Positions 6,754-15,711 are shown, numbered from the stretch's first letter. The stretch is 37,853 nucleotides of DNA from Clostridiales bacterium (GCA_004553495.1 SFLE01000013.1:1-37853), one strand, 5' to 3'. The notes: generated by a model not told the origin, from the sequence alone. Translations and numbers: made by a program.

Positions 6754-7074
6754 ATGGACGAGACCGCAAAGCTCGAATGGGGCAGACGCATAACGGGCGA
6801 GTTATATGAACGCTGGCCCAGAGATGAAAAGGGCGAGCTTGTAGAGCCCGTTTTCCTGACTCACTGCTTTTGTCTCGATATGCAGGACGAGATGCTCGTA
6901 AACCTGCTCGAGGCATACGGAATACCATGTGTAAGACAATACCCGAACGACGGAGATTTCGGCAGACTCATCCTTGGGACGAGCGGCACGGGTGTTGACA
7001 TATATATCCCCAAAACTATGTATGACGACGCTGTCAATTTAACGGAAGGGAGCGCAGAATATGAGGAATTATAA
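6754..7074 (+). CDS. DUF2007-like small protein
   Basis: A 106-aa protein of unknown function. The segment DEMLVNLLEAYGIPCV and the later LGTSGTGVDIYIPKTMYDDAVNL match the pattern of DUF2007 (putative signal-transducing) proteins, in which a transporter-like helix is followed by a strand ending in a V-P motif. The N-terminal 40 residues are extra and unassigned. The start at 6754 has GGAGGAAG just upstream. A longer frame that runs back into rlmH has no ribosome site and was discarded. Its 3' end overlaps the hexomutase gene by 14 bases, so the pair is translationally linked. Cysteines at about residues 38 and 40 (HCFCLD) could bind metal. Confidence 0.72.
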   Translation: MDETAKLEWGRRITGELYERWPRDEKGELVEPVFLTHCFCLDMQDEMLVNLLEAYGIPCVRQYPNDGDFGRLILGTSGTGVDIYIPKTMYDDAVNLTEGSAEYEEL

Positions 7075-8788
7075 GGAAGAATACCAGCGCTGGCTGGACA
7101 GCCCCGCACTGAGCGAGACCGAATGGGAGGAGCTCAATTCAATCGCAGACGATGAAAAGGAGATCGAAAGCCGATTTTTCGCACCGCTTGAGTTCGGAAC
7201 CGCGGGCTTGCGCGGAACCATGAAGCTCGGTCTGCACCAGATGAATGTACATGTGATACGCCATGCAACTCAGGCATTTGCAAATGTAATAAAAGCTGAG
7301 GGCGAGCAGGCAATGGCAAAGGGCATAGCAATATGCTTTGACTGCCGTAACAACAGCGAGCTTTTTGCACATGAGGCAGCAAGCGTTATGGCTGCAAACG
7401 GCATCCATGTCCGCATTTTCGACGCTCTGCGTCCCACGCCGGAGCTGAGCTTTGCCGTAAGGTATTACGGGACAACTGCGGGTCTTAACATAACCGCGTC
7501 GCACAACCCCAAGGAGTATAACGGCTATAAGGTATATTGGTCCGACGGTGCCCAGCTTCCGCCGCAGCACGCCGCAGCCATTGCCGAGCAGATGGAGAAG
7601 ATCGACATATTCAATGATTTTCTCACCTGCGATTTTGATGAGGCGGTCGCAGCCGGTAAGATAGAGCTCATAGGAGCCGAGACCGACGAGGCGTATCTTG
7701 AGCAGGTACTTGGGCAAGCTATAAACAAGGCTGTCGTTAAAAAGGTAGCGCCCGAATTTAAGATAGTCTACACTCCGTTCCACGGCGCAGGCTACAAGCT
7801 CGTTCCCGAGGCGCTGCACAGGCTCGGCATAACCGAGCTCTATCCCGTGCCCGAGCAGATGGTCATTGACGGCAATTTCCCCACGGTCGATAGTCCCAAC
7901 CCCGAAAATCCCGAGGGCTTCTATCTCGCCGTTGACCTTGCAAAGAAGATAGGTAGCGACCTTATAATCGGAACGGATCCCGACTCCGACCGCATCGGCG
8001 TTATGGTGCGTTCGGGCGATGAGTATATATCCATCACCGGCAACCAGCTCGGCGTACTGCTCCTTGACTATGTAATAGCCGCGCGCAAGGCAGCCGGTAC
8101 TCTGCCCGAAAATGCCGGCGCCGTAAAGAGCATCGTCACTACCGAGATGGCAAAGGTCGTAGCCGAGACTAACGGCGTTCACTTTGAGGATACATTCACC
8201 GGCTTCAAGTTCATGGCCGAGCGTGTCGCCGAGTGGGAAAAAGCCGGAACATATAAGTACATTTTTGCCTATGAGGAGAGCTATGGCTACATGATGGGCG
8301 ATTATGTCCGCGATAAGGACGCGGTGACGGCATCCATGATGGTTGCTGAGATGGCGGCTTTCTACCACGATAAGGGCATGAACCTCAGCCAGGCGATGGA
8401 GAGCCTTTACGAGAAATACGGCCGCTATGCCGAAAAAACTCTCAATCTCGTTATGCCCGGACTTGACGGCATAGTCAAGATGAAAAAGCTCATGGACGAG
8501 CTGCGCGGCACTCCGCCCAAGCAGATAGCCGGCACCGAGGTGTTCAGGCTCCGTGATTATTCCGACGGCAGCATAAAGGTCCCCGAGCTCGGCGTTATGG
8601 GTCAGACCCCGATAAAGGGTTCGAATGTTCTGTATTTTGAGCTTGCCGACGGCACGAGCTTCATCGTTCGCCCCTCCGGTACCGAGCCTAAGGTCAAGGT
8701 CTATATCCTCTGCCAGGGGGTGGACAAGGCTGAGTGCGATGAAAAGATAGCCAAATATGCTGAGTATGCGGAGAGCCTGAGAAAATAA
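7061..8788 (+). CDS. pgcA: Phosphoglucomutase/phosphomannomutase (alpha-D-phosphohexomutase)
   Basis: Interconverts hexose-1-phosphate and hexose-6-phosphate through a phosphoserine, supplying glucose-1-phosphate for envelope sugars. The four-domain family hallmarks are visible: GTAGLRG near residue 50, catalytic TASHNP with Ser147, metal loop DPDSDR at about residue 305, sugar-binding EESYGY near 405, and the phosphate-binding RPSGTEPKVK near the C-terminus. The length of 575 aa matches the PgcA/YhxB type. GGAAGGGAG lies eight bases before the ATG. The gene overlaps the DUF2007-like gene and is followed at 23 bases by the chromate transporter pair. The exact sugar specificity cannot be read from sequence. 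Confidence 0.93.
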   Translation: MRNYKEEYQRWLDSPALSETEWEELNSIADDEKEIESRFFAPLEFGTAGLRGTMKLGLHQMNVHVIRHATQAFANVIKAEGEQAMAKGIAICFDCRNNSELFAHEAASVMAANGIHVRIFDALRPTPELSFAVRYYGTTAGLNITASHNPKEYNGYKVYWSDGAQLPPQHAAAIAEQMEKIDIFNDFLTCDFDEAVAAGKIELIGAETDEAYLEQVLGQAINKAVVKKVAPEFKIVYTPFHGAGYKLVPEALHRLGITELYPVPEQMVIDGNFPTVDSPNPENPEGFYLAVDLAKKIGSDLIIGTDPDSDRIGVMVRSGDEYISITGNQLGVLLLDYVIAARKAAGTLPENAGAVKSIVTTEMAKVVAETNGVHFEDTFTGFKFMAERVAEWEKAGTYKYIFAYEESYGYMMGDYVRDKDAVTASMMVAEMAAFYHDKGMNLSQAMESLYEKYGRYAEKTLNLVMPGLDGIVKMKKLMDELRGTPPKQIAGTEVFRLRDYSDGSIKVPELGVMGQTPIKGSNVLYFELADGTSFIVRPSGTEPKVKVYILCQGVDKAECDEKIAKYAEYAESLRK

Positions 8789-8811
8789 AGCTTAGCTTTT
8801 GAGGGCTTATT

Positions 8812-9366
8812 ATGAAAGATAAACTGAAGCTGATCTGGAAGCTGTTCTGCACCTTTGCCGTTGTCGGAGTCACGACCTTCGGCGGAGGCTATGCCATGCT
8901 TCCGGCGCTGCAGCGCGAGGTCGTCGATAAGCGCCATTGGGCAAGCGATGAAGAGATAATGGACTGGTACGCTATCGGTCAGTGCACGCCCGGCGTTATA
9001 GCCGTCAACACGGCCACATTCGTCGGTCAGAAGCAGGCAGGAGCGCTCGGCGGGATAGTCGCAACTCTCGGTGTCGTGTTTCCGTCGCTCGTCATAATAA
9101 CGATAATTGCGGCGTTTATACAAAACTTTGCCCATCTGCCGGTTGTGCAGAAGGCGTTTTCCGGCATCCGCGTGTGCGTGTGCGTGCTGATACTCAACGC
9201 AGTGGTAAAGCTGTGGAAAAAATCCGTTGTGGACTGGAAGGCGTTTATAATTTTCCTTGTGGTTTTCGCGGGAAGCGTGTTCCTTGACATCTCGCCGGTG
9301 CTGTATGTTGTCGCTGCGGCGGTGGCAGGCATCGTGATAAAAGAACTGGTGGAGCGTAAGGCATGA
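8812..9366 (+). CDS. Chromate transporter family, half-size subunit 1
   Basis: Membrane protein of the ChrA/CHR family, short-chain type (184 aa). The first segment has the conserved FGGGYAMLPALQREVV motif and the following CTPGVIAVNTATFVG. About five to six hydrophobic segments follow. Full-length ChrA is about twice this size and short-chain members are usually encoded as a pair, as here. Transport of chromate or a related oxyanion is the family role, but many such pairs in gut Clostridia have no proven substrate. GAGGG precedes the ATG. The end overlaps the partner gene by four bases (ATGA). Confidence 0.9.
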   Translation: MKDKLKLIWKLFCTFAVVGVTTFGGGYAMLPALQREVVDKRHWASDEEIMDWYAIGQCTPGVIAVNTATFVGQKQAGALGGIVATLGVVFPSLVIITIIAAFIQNFAHLPVVQKAFSGIRVCVCVLILNAVVKLWKKSVVDWKAFIIFLVVFAGSVFLDISPVLYVVAAAVAGIVIKELVERKA

Positions 9367-9935
9367 TATATCTGCGTCTGTTCTGGGAATTTTTCAAAAC
9401 CGGATTGTTTTCTGTCGGCGGAGGGCTTGCAACGCTGCCGTTTATCTATGATATGTCCGACCGCACAGGCTGGTTTACCTATCAGCAGATAGCCGACATG
9501 ATAGCCGTTTCCGAGTCTACGCCGGGGCCTATAGGAGTAAACATGGCGACATATGTCGGGTATATAACCGGCGGTCTGCCCGGAGCGCTCGTAGCAACGC
9601 TTGGACTCGTAACTCCGGCGATAATTATCATCCTCATTATTGCCACCTGCCTTAAAAAGTTCAGGGAAAACCGCTTTGTCGATCACGCGTTTTATGGGCT
9701 GCGTCCCGCATCTACCGGACTTATAGCAGCCGCGGGATTTTCCGTGGTAACGCTCGCCCTCATAAATGAGGAGGCGTTCAAAGCAAGCGGAAATATCTTC
9801 GACCTGTTTTCGTGGAAGGGACTTATCCTCGCGGCGGTCATATGGGTGCTGACGAATATCGTAAAGCCGACCGAAAAGCTGCACCCGATCGTTTTTATCG
9901 CCGCTTCCGCGGTGGTAGGAATACTTGTATTCTGA
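9363..9935 (+). CDS. Chromate transporter family, half-size subunit 2
   Basis: Second half-size CHR protein (190 aa). It carries the parallel motifs SVGGGLATLPFIYDM and ESTPGPIGVNMATYVGY and a similar hydrophobic profile. It is predicted to assemble with the previous subunit as a heterodimer. The four-base ATGA overlap implies coupled synthesis. Its stop codon TGA abuts the reverse-complement stop of the ylbJ-like gene with no base between them (TGATCA), and no terminator hairpin is seen at that junction. Confidence 0.9.
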   Translation: MIYLRLFWEFFKTGLFSVGGGLATLPFIYDMSDRTGWFTYQQIADMIAVSESTPGPIGVNMATYVGYITGGLPGALVATLGLVTPAIIIILIIATCLKKFRENRFVDHAFYGLRPASTGLIAAAGFSVVTLALINEEAFKASGNIFDLFSWKGLILAAVIWVLTNIVKPTEKLHPIVFIAASAVVGILVF

Positions 9936-10895
9936 TCAAAATAATATAGCTGTCCCGAGCAGCGCCATAGCCGCGGCCATAAGTGCGGCAAAAAACCGTC
10001 CGATAACATATCGGGCGGTTTTTATATCTGTCCCCGATACCATGGAAAAGGTCTGAAAGTGTACGGAAAGCCCGCCCCAGCCGAGTATGAACGCTGCAAG
10101 CGCGAGATTGAGCGGGGTTATGTCTAAGCCCGTCATGCTGCCAATGCCGTTTCCAAGCTCAAGGATACCGTATGCGAGAGCTCTGCACCATGACAGCTCA
10201 GTGCCCATAAGCACCGAAAGCCTCCCCGCAAATGCGGGGAGAACATCGAGACTGTCGAGAATGCCGCCAAGCGCCGAAAATGCGATGATGAAAGCGCAAA
10301 CACTTATGATGGCATCTGCCGAGCGCTTCACTGCATTCGTGAAAGCCGACGAAAACGGAACCGCGCCCGCCGGTTCATCGTCATAGCAAATGTCGTAATG
10401 CGCTCTGGGACTGAGTATGATCCCGAGCGTGAGCGCAGACAGGATGTGGACTGCGTATAGGAAAAATCCGACCGTTACCGAGGAAAATATCCCGACTCCG
10501 GCAGCCCCGATTATAAACGCGGGACCCGAGTTGTTGCAGAAAATGAGCAGTCTGGATGCCTCGCTGCCGTCTATGAGCGAGCTTTTGCGCAGCCCCGCTA
10601 TGTATGACGCCCCCAAAGGGTAGCCACCGGTTACGCCGATAATAAACGCCGCGACACCGTGACCGGATACGCCGAGTACCTTGGCACCGAACGGCGTGAG
10701 CGCGTTTGCAAACAGTCTCGATACCCCAAGCTCGTTAATGAGATTTGTCGCAATAAAAAACGGGAAAAGCGACGGTATGATAACTCCGGCGCACATCTCG
10801 AGTCCAGATCTCGCCGCGTCGGCTGCGGCATCGGGAAAGATAAGCAGCGCTGCAAATATGCCGACAGCGGCAAAAGTGCGGATAAACCTTTTCAC
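9936..10895 (-). CDS. ylbJ: YlbJ-like sporulation integral membrane protein (nucleoside-recognition/Gate domain)
   Basis: Polytopic membrane protein of 319 aa with two Gate (nucleoside-recognition) segments. One surrounds IIPSLFPFFIATNLI and GVTGGYPLGA, the other is the C-terminal half after SADAIISVCAFI. In Bacillus, YlbJ is made in the mother cell and is needed for spore cortex or heat resistance, and its ylbJ/coaD neighbourhood is often conserved. Here it is beside yqfC/yqfD instead. The start is GTG with AAGGAG eight bases upstream. It is transcribed divergently from yqfC. The family assignment is good. Orthology to ylbJ rather than a general Gate protein is probable. Confidence 0.8.
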   Translation of the reverse strand: MKRFIRTFAAVGIFAALLIFPDAAADAARSGLEMCAGVIIPSLFPFFIATNLINELGVSRLFANALTPFGAKVLGVSGHGVAAFIIGVTGGYPLGASYIAGLRKSSLIDGSEASRLLIFCNNSGPAFIIGAAGVGIFSSVTVGFFLYAVHILSALTLGIILSPRAHYDICYDDEPAGAVPFSSAFTNAVKRSADAIISVCAFIIAFSALGGILDSLDVLPAFAGRLSVLMGTELSWCRALAYGILELGNGIGSMTGLDITPLNLALAAFILGWGGLSVHFQTFSMVSGTDIKTARYVIGRFFAALMAAAMALLGTAILF

Positions 10896-10915
10896 AGCAT
10901 CATCTCCTTGTCCAT

Positions 10916-10944
10916 GTATTAAGTTATGCCATCCGGCATAGATT
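10916..10944 (+). promoter_or_regulatory. Possible sigma-E-type promoter upstream of yqfC
   Basis: GTATTAA (10916-10922), a 14-base spacer and CATAGATT (10937-10944) resemble the mother-cell sigma-E pattern. An inverted repeat TATGCC-N4-GGCATA (10925-10940) lies between, so both strands of the divergent region carry CATA. The leader would be very short, about 16 bases, which weakens the call. Confidence 0.3.
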
Positions 10945-10967
10945 TAGACTGCGGGGGTGAGCGCACC

Positions 10968-11237
10968 ATGGGTAAAAATGCTGACAGAGCGGAGCTTCTT
11001 GCCGACCGGCTCGAATTGCCGGCAGACGCACTGGGAGCTTTGAAGCTCAGCCTTTGCGGGAGAAATCGGCTGCTCGTAGAAAACCACCGCGGGATAATAG
11101 CGTATGGCGAAAGCGTTATAGAGATCGACTGCGGCGCGTCAAAGCTTGTGGTAAGGGGAGATGAGCTGCGCCTTGCCGCAATGGATAAGCATGATATGCT
11201 CATATGCGGAAAGATATTATCGTTGGAGTTTGAATGA
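10968..11237 (+). CDS. yqfC: Sporulation protein YqfC (YabP/YqfC family)
   Basis: Small beta-rich protein (89 aa) of the YabP/YqfC family, associated with mother-cell stages of sporulation. The pattern of short hydrophobic strands (RLLVENHRGIIAYGESVIEI, then LVVRGDELRLAAMD) and the C-terminal LICGKILSLEFE match the family. Its place directly before yqfD is the standard arrangement. The ATG at 10968 has GGGGGTGAG seven bases upstream. A frame that starts further back has no ribosome site. The end overlaps yqfD by four bases. Confidence 0.87.
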   Translation: MGKNADRAELLADRLELPADALGALKLSLCGRNRLLVENHRGIIAYGESVIEIDCGASKLVVRGDELRLAAMDKHDMLICGKILSLEFE

Positions 11238-12412
11238 TGAAAAGACTTTATGATATTGCACGCGGCGTTGTGCGCGTTGAGGTCAGCGGTGCTGAGCCTG
11301 AGAGCATTTTAAATTTCTGCGCGGAGAGCGGGATAGAATTTTGGGATGCAGATCCCTGCGAGGACTACTCGCTACACCTTAGCATACACGCGGCGGATTA
11401 CCCCGCGCTCAGAGACAGAAACGGCAAAAACGGCATTGAGATCACTCTCCTGCGCGAGACAGGCGGCAAAAAGTTCATTGCCGTGGCGCGTGCACGGGCT
11501 GTGCTATTATCGCTTATGCTTGCGGGTTTGGCAGCCATAGCCGCGTCCTCTCTTTTTATCTGGCGCATTGACATTGAAGGGAACGACACCGTGAGCTCCA
11601 CGCGCCTCATGCGTGCGCTCGAGGAGTGCGGCGTCGGATACGGCACATTCTGGCCCGCTATGTCCTCGGACAGAGTTAAGGACGATATACTGACCCAAAT
11701 GCCGGATATAGCGTGGCTGAGTGTAAATATCCGCTCGTCATGCGCGCACATAGTCGTGCACGAGCGCGTCGATAAGCCGGAGATAGTCAATGAAAAATCA
11801 CCCTGCGATATAGTTGCAGCAAAGGGAGGAGTTATCAAAAAGCTCTCCGTTTTGGAGGGCGAGGCAGCCGTTGCGGTGGGGGATACCGTAGCGAAGGGCG
11901 ATGTGCTCGTAAGAGCTGTTATGAGCAGCGAAACAGGAGACGACCGCTTTGTCCACTCAATGGCGCAGGTGCAGGCGGATACATGGTATGAAATAAGCGC
12001 CCAGGTACCGCTTACGGAACAGGTAAAGGTGAAAAAAGAGGGTACAAGCACGCAGTTTTCGCTCATAATCGGGAAAAAGCGGATAAATTTTTTCAATGAT
12101 AGTAGAAATAATTACACAAGTTGTGATAAAATAAATAAATTAAGGTACATATCACTGGGAGATGTGTTTACTCTTCCGGTAGGATATGCCGTGCAGAAGA
12201 GCCATAGCTATGAAACGCAGGAGCGCGCGATAGACGAGAAAAAGGCGATACTGCGCCTGAAGGCCGATCTTGAAGCCGAACTTAAAAGTAAGATAGGCAA
12301 CGGCGAGATAGTCTCGCAGGAGTATTCCGTTTCAAAAGGCGAAAGCGTGCTCACCGTAACGCTCAGGGCACAGTGCACGGAGAACATTGCCAAGGAGTCA
12401 GCGTATGATTGA
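11234..12412 (+). CDS. yqfD: Sporulation protein YqfD
   Basis: Membrane-anchored sporulation protein, expressed in the mother cell in Bacillus and needed for efficient spore formation. Its biochemical role is unknown. At 392 aa it has the usual length. There is a soluble N-terminal region, one clear membrane segment at about residues 88-110 (LLSLMLAGLAAIAASSLFIW), then a large domain with the family's W-x-S-V-x-I and V-x-E-R-x-x-K-P-like elements. Two tandem ATG codons (11234, 11237) overlap the yqfC stop. The 3' end overlaps phoH by eight bases, making a continuous operon into ribosome and repair genes. Confidence 0.9.
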   Translation: MMKRLYDIARGVVRVEVSGAEPESILNFCAESGIEFWDADPCEDYSLHLSIHAADYPALRDRNGKNGIEITLLRETGGKKFIAVARARAVLLSLMLAGLAAIAASSLFIWRIDIEGNDTVSSTRLMRALEECGVGYGTFWPAMSSDRVKDDILTQMPDIAWLSVNIRSSCAHIVVHERVDKPEIVNEKSPCDIVAAKGGVIKKLSVLEGEAAVAVGDTVAKGDVLVRAVMSSETGDDRFVHSMAQVQADTWYEISAQVPLTEQVKVKKEGTSTQFSLIIGKKRINFFNDSRNNYTSCDKINKLRYISLGDVFTLPVGYAVQKSHSYETQERAIDEKKAILRLKADLEAELKSKIGNGEIVSQEYSVSKGESVLTVTLRAQCTENIAKESAYD

Positions 12413-13418
12413 AAGAACGATAGAAGTCGATAGAATGGAGCATGTCATAAGCGTGTTCGGGTCTTTTGACCGTAATTTGAGCATAATAGAAACCGAGCTC
12501 GGCGTAAAAGTGCTTGACCGCGAGAATAAGATACACATATGCGGCGAGGAAGAGAGCGTCATGCTTGCCGAAAAGGCGATAAACGGACTTTTAACGCTTG
12601 CTGCGCGCGGAGAGAATATCGACGCTCAGAGCGTGAGGTATATCCTCAAGCTCGTTGCAGAGGGAAGAGAGTCGAAAATAAACGAGCTTGCAAGCGATGT
12701 CGTGTGTATAACGGCAAAGGGCAAGCCCGTAAAGGCAAAGACCCTCGGTCAGAAGACCTATTGCGATGCAATAGCCGGCAACACGATAACGCTCGGCATA
12801 GGACCCGCCGGTACCGGCAAGACATATCTTGCGGTAGCTGCGGCGGTTGCGGCGTTCAGAGCTGAGCAGGTAAACCGCATAATCCTGACGCGTCCGGCTG
12901 TTGAGGCGGGCGAGCGTCTCGGCTTTCTGCCCGGTGACCTGCAAAGCAAGGTCGATCCGTATCTGCGTCCTCTGTACGACGCGCTTTTCGATATGCTCGG
13001 AGCCGACACATATCAGAAATACATGGAGCGCGGCAACATAGAGGTTGCACCGCTTGCGTATATGCGCGGCAGAACGCTTGATGACAGCTTTATAATCCTT
13101 GACGAGGCTCAGAACACCTCCCGCGAGCAGATGAAAATGTTCCTCACGCGAATAGGTTTTGGCTCAAAGGTGGTCATAACGGGCGATATAACGCAGATAG
13201 ACCTTCCCGAGGACAAGGTGAGCGGACTCAAGGTGGCAATGAAGGTGCTCGACGGAATAGAGGATATAGCCATATGCCGTCTTACCGGCGCCGATGTTGT
13301 TCGACACCAGCTCGTTCAGAAGATAATCGAGGCATATGAGGTATATGATAAGAAAAATCCGCCCGAACAGGTCAAAAAGGGCGGAGTATATAAGAGGAAA
13401 AAGTATGATAAAGCATGA
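12405..13418 (+). CDS. phoH: PhoH family ATPase
   Basis: Cytosolic P-loop ATPase of the PhoH type, thought to act in RNA metabolism alongside the YbeY endonuclease. A KH-like N-terminal region is followed by Walker A GPAGTGKT at residues 133-140, Walker B with DEAQN, and the TGD-x-x-Q-I-D-L segment. The length (337 aa) is normal. AAGGAG lies seven bases before the ATG at 12405, which overlaps the yqfD stop. The gene overlaps ybeY by 14 bases, the usual pairing in Firmicutes. Confidence 0.94.
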   Translation: MIERTIEVDRMEHVISVFGSFDRNLSIIETELGVKVLDRENKIHICGEEESVMLAEKAINGLLTLAARGENIDAQSVRYILKLVAEGRESKINELASDVVCITAKGKPVKAKTLGQKTYCDAIAGNTITLGIGPAGTGKTYLAVAAAVAAFRAEQVNRIILTRPAVEAGERLGFLPGDLQSKVDPYLRPLYDALFDMLGADTYQKYMERGNIEVAPLAYMRGRTLDDSFIILDEAQNTSREQMKMFLTRIGFGSKVVITGDITQIDLPEDKVSGLKVAMKVLDGIEDIAICRLTGADVVRHQLVQKIIEAYEVYDKKNPPEQVKKGGVYKRKKYDKA

Positions 13419-13887
13419 GATATATGTAAGCCGCGAGCGAACCGGACTTGGGCACAACAACGCGGCGGCGCTCATAAAGAAAGCCGTCGGCATGGCGCTC
13501 GATGCCGAAAAGGTGGACAGACCCTGCCTTATAAGCGTTATGCTCACCGACGATGCCGGAATACGCGAAACAAACCGCGATTTCCGAGGGATAGACGCAG
13601 CGACCGATGTGCTGTCATTTCCGTTAAATGAGCTCACACCCGGTAAGTTTGACGCATCCGTATGCGATGTGGATCCCTACACCGGAGCGGTGATGCTGGG
13701 GGATATGATGATCTCGCTCGAACGCTGTGCCGCTCAGGGAGAGGAGCTCGGTCACGGCTTCGACAGAGAGATATGCTACCTCACGGTACATAGCGTACTG
13801 CATCTGCTCGGCTACGATCACATCGACGAGGGCGAGATGAAAAGGCAAATGCGCGCCCGCGAGAAGGAAATAATGGGGGATACATGA
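13405..13887 (+). CDS. ybeY: Endoribonuclease YbeY, 16S rRNA maturation
   Basis: Zinc-dependent single-strand endoribonuclease involved in 16S rRNA 3' end maturation and ribosome quality control. The metal motif H-x3-H-x4-[GYD]-H is visible (HSVLHLLGYDH; H129, H133, H139). A conserved R is in TNRDFRGIDAATDVLSFP. The length (160 aa) is typical. The start at 13405 has AGAGGAAA just upstream. The longer frame from 13336 lies inside phoH. Era follows after one base, in keeping with the known functional link between YbeY and Era. Confidence 0.95.
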   Translation: MIKHEIYVSRERTGLGHNNAAALIKKAVGMALDAEKVDRPCLISVMLTDDAGIRETNRDFRGIDAATDVLSFPLNELTPGKFDASVCDVDPYTGAVMLGDMMISLERCAAQGEELGHGFDREICYLTVHSVLHLLGYDHIDEGEMKRQMRAREKEIMGDT

Positions 13888-13888
13888 T

Positions 13889-14776
13889 ATGATAACCAAA
13901 ACAGCAATGATAACCATATGCGGCAGACCCAATGTCGGCAAATCAACGCTCACAAATGCGCTTGTCGGCGAGAAGATCGCCATAGTTTCCAATAAGCCGC
14001 AGACAACGCGAAACCGCATAAGCGCGGTAGTCAACCGCGGCGATACGCAGTTTGTTATAATCGACACTCCGGGATTTCATAAGCCGCGCACCCGCTTGGG
14101 CGACTATATGGTCAATATTGTCAAGGAAAGCGTTGCCGATGTAGATGCCGTCATGCTGCTCGTTGAGCCGGTGGCGAATATCGGCAGGCAGGAGCAGGAG
14201 CTCATTTCCCGCATAAAGGAGACTCGTGTTCCGGCGGTTCTCGTCATAAATAAGATAGACACCGTGGAAAAAGCACAGCTTCTTGAGGTCATGGCGCTTT
14301 ATTCCGCCGCGCATGAATTTGACGCTATTATTCCCATGTCGGCAAAAAACGGCGAGGGACTGGACGAGCTTCTGGATCAGCTTGAGCACTATGCGGCCGA
14401 GGGACCGCAACTCTTCCCCGACGACATGATATGCGACCAGCCCGAAAAGCAGATATGCGCAGAGCTCGTGCGCGAAAAGCTCCTTTTGTGCCTTGATAAG
14501 GAGATACCGCACGGCACCGCCATTGAGGTCACCAAGTTTTCCGAGCGGGATAACGGCATAATAGATATGGATGTCACGATATTCTGCGAAAAGTCAAGCC
14601 ACAAGGGAATTATAATCGGCAAGCAGGGCGCAATGCTCAAGAAGATAGGTGAGCTTGCCCGCGCGGATATAGAAGCATTCATGGGTACGAAGGTGTTTTT
14701 GCAGACATGGGTCAAGGTCAAGGAAAACTGGCGCGACAGCACCGCCCAGCTGCGCAACTTCGGTTTCTCGGAATAA
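13889..14776 (+). CDS. era: GTPase Era
   Basis: Ribosome-associated GTPase required for assembly of the 30S subunit. It binds the 3' end of 16S rRNA. G1 GRPNVGKS is at residues 12-19, then the G2 region with NKPQTTR, G3 DTPG and G4 NKID. A C-terminal KH domain follows (KGIIIGKQGAMLKKIG). The length (295 aa) is normal. It starts one base after ybeY. Confidence 0.97.
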   Translation: MITKTAMITICGRPNVGKSTLTNALVGEKIAIVSNKPQTTRNRISAVVNRGDTQFVIIDTPGFHKPRTRLGDYMVNIVKESVADVDAVMLLVEPVANIGRQEQELISRIKETRVPAVLVINKIDTVEKAQLLEVMALYSAAHEFDAIIPMSAKNGEGLDELLDQLEHYAAEGPQLFPDDMICDQPEKQICAELVREKLLLCLDKEIPHGTAIEVTKFSERDNGIIDMDVTIFCEKSSHKGIIIGKQGAMLKKIGELARADIEAFMGTKVFLQTWVKVKENWRDSTAQLRNFGFSE

Positions 14777-14830
14777 TTAACCACTAATATAGCTTCGCCG
14801 CCTCCGGATACTAATAACGGAGGTAGTGTC

Positions 14831-14956
14831 ATGCAGGATAATATCATGTGGCAGGTGTTTACGGATACGGGCGACCCGCTCTGCTGGCTCATGTACAGAG
14901 CCGAGCGGGACAAGAAGAAAGAAACGGCGGGGGACAAGCCCCGACCATCGGATTAA
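14831..14956 (+). CDS. yqzL: YqzL-like small protein (41 aa)
   Basis: A very short gene between era and recO, exactly where Bacillus has yqzL. The sequence has the family pattern: an aromatic N-terminus M-W-Q-V-F-T-D-T-G, a middle segment WLMYRAE, and a charged C-terminus. GGAGGT lies seven bases before the ATG. The function is unknown in all species. It is too short for many gene finders and is easily lost. It ends 11 bases before recO. Confidence 0.78.
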   Translation: MQDNIMWQVFTDTGDPLCWLMYRAERDKKKETAGDKPRPSD

Positions 14957-14967
14957 GCAGGGTACAT

Positions 14968-15711
14968 ATGTTTAAAACGACTAAAGCGATAATACTGCGC
15001 GAGGTAAAATACAAGGAAGCCGACAGGATACTCACCGTTTTGACCGAGGATATGGGCAAGATAACGGTCAAGGCTCGCGGGGCTCTGCGCAAGGGCAGCA
15101 AAACGGCTGCTGCAACGCAGTTTTTGGCGTTCTCGGAGCTTACGATGCTTGAGCGAAACGGTTACTGGACGGTGTCCGAGGGCTCGACCATAGAGGAGTT
15201 CAAGGGACTTCGCAGTGACATTGCGGCGCTGGCTCTGGCAAGCTATTTTGCCGAGTGCACCGAGGCGCTTTCCGATGAAAATAACCCCGATCCGCTCATG
15301 CTTCAGCTCATACTAAACTGCCTTTTTGCGATTTCAAATGAGCTATACCCTCAGGAACACATAAAAGCGGCGTTTGAGCTTCGCCTTATGGCGCTTGCGG
15401 GCTATGAGCCGAACCTGCTGTCATGCTGCGTGTGCGGTCTGTCCGAGCCCGTTGAGCCGCGGTTCAGCCCGCAGAACGGCATTATTTGCTGCCGCGAGTG
15501 CAGCAATGCGCAGTATGGCGCAAATATCGCGCTCTGCGCCGATTCGCTTCAGGCTATGCGGTACATCATCTATGCACCCGCGCGCAAAATGCTGGCGTTC
15601 TCGCTCGGGGACGATGCAATAAAGCGCGTTTCAAAGGCTGCCGAGGCATACCTGCTGACACAGACCGAACGAAGATTTTCAACACTTGACTACTGGAAAC
15701 AGGTGAAATAA
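14968..15711 (+). CDS. recO: DNA repair protein RecO
   Basis: Recombination mediator that helps load RecA on SSB-coated single-stranded DNA with RecR. The protein has an N-terminal OB fold (KAIILREVKYKEADRILTVLT), a helical domain, and a four-cysteine zinc site (CCVCG and CCREC, with about 21 residues between). The length (247 aa) is standard. The ATG at 14968 fits the family's N-terminus. The longer frame from 14848 overlaps yqzL and was rejected. The stop TAA overlaps the mutS2 ATG. Confidence 0.94.
   Translation: MFKTTKAIILREVKYKEADRILTVLTEDMGKITVKARGALRKGSKTAAATQFLAFSELTMLERNGYWTVSEGSTIEEFKGLRSDIAALALASYFAECTEALSDENNPDPLMLQLILNCLFAISNELYPQEHIKAAFELRLMALAGYEPNLLSCCVCGLSEPVEPRFSPQNGIICCRECSNAQYGANIALCADSLQAMRYIIYAPARKMLAFSLGDDAIKRVSKAAEAYLLTQTERRFSTLDYWKQVK

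Noticed and set aside
7139..8368. 409-aa open frame on the minus strand
   Set aside because: It lies antisense to the phosphohexomutase, whose motifs are all present. No start signals are seen.
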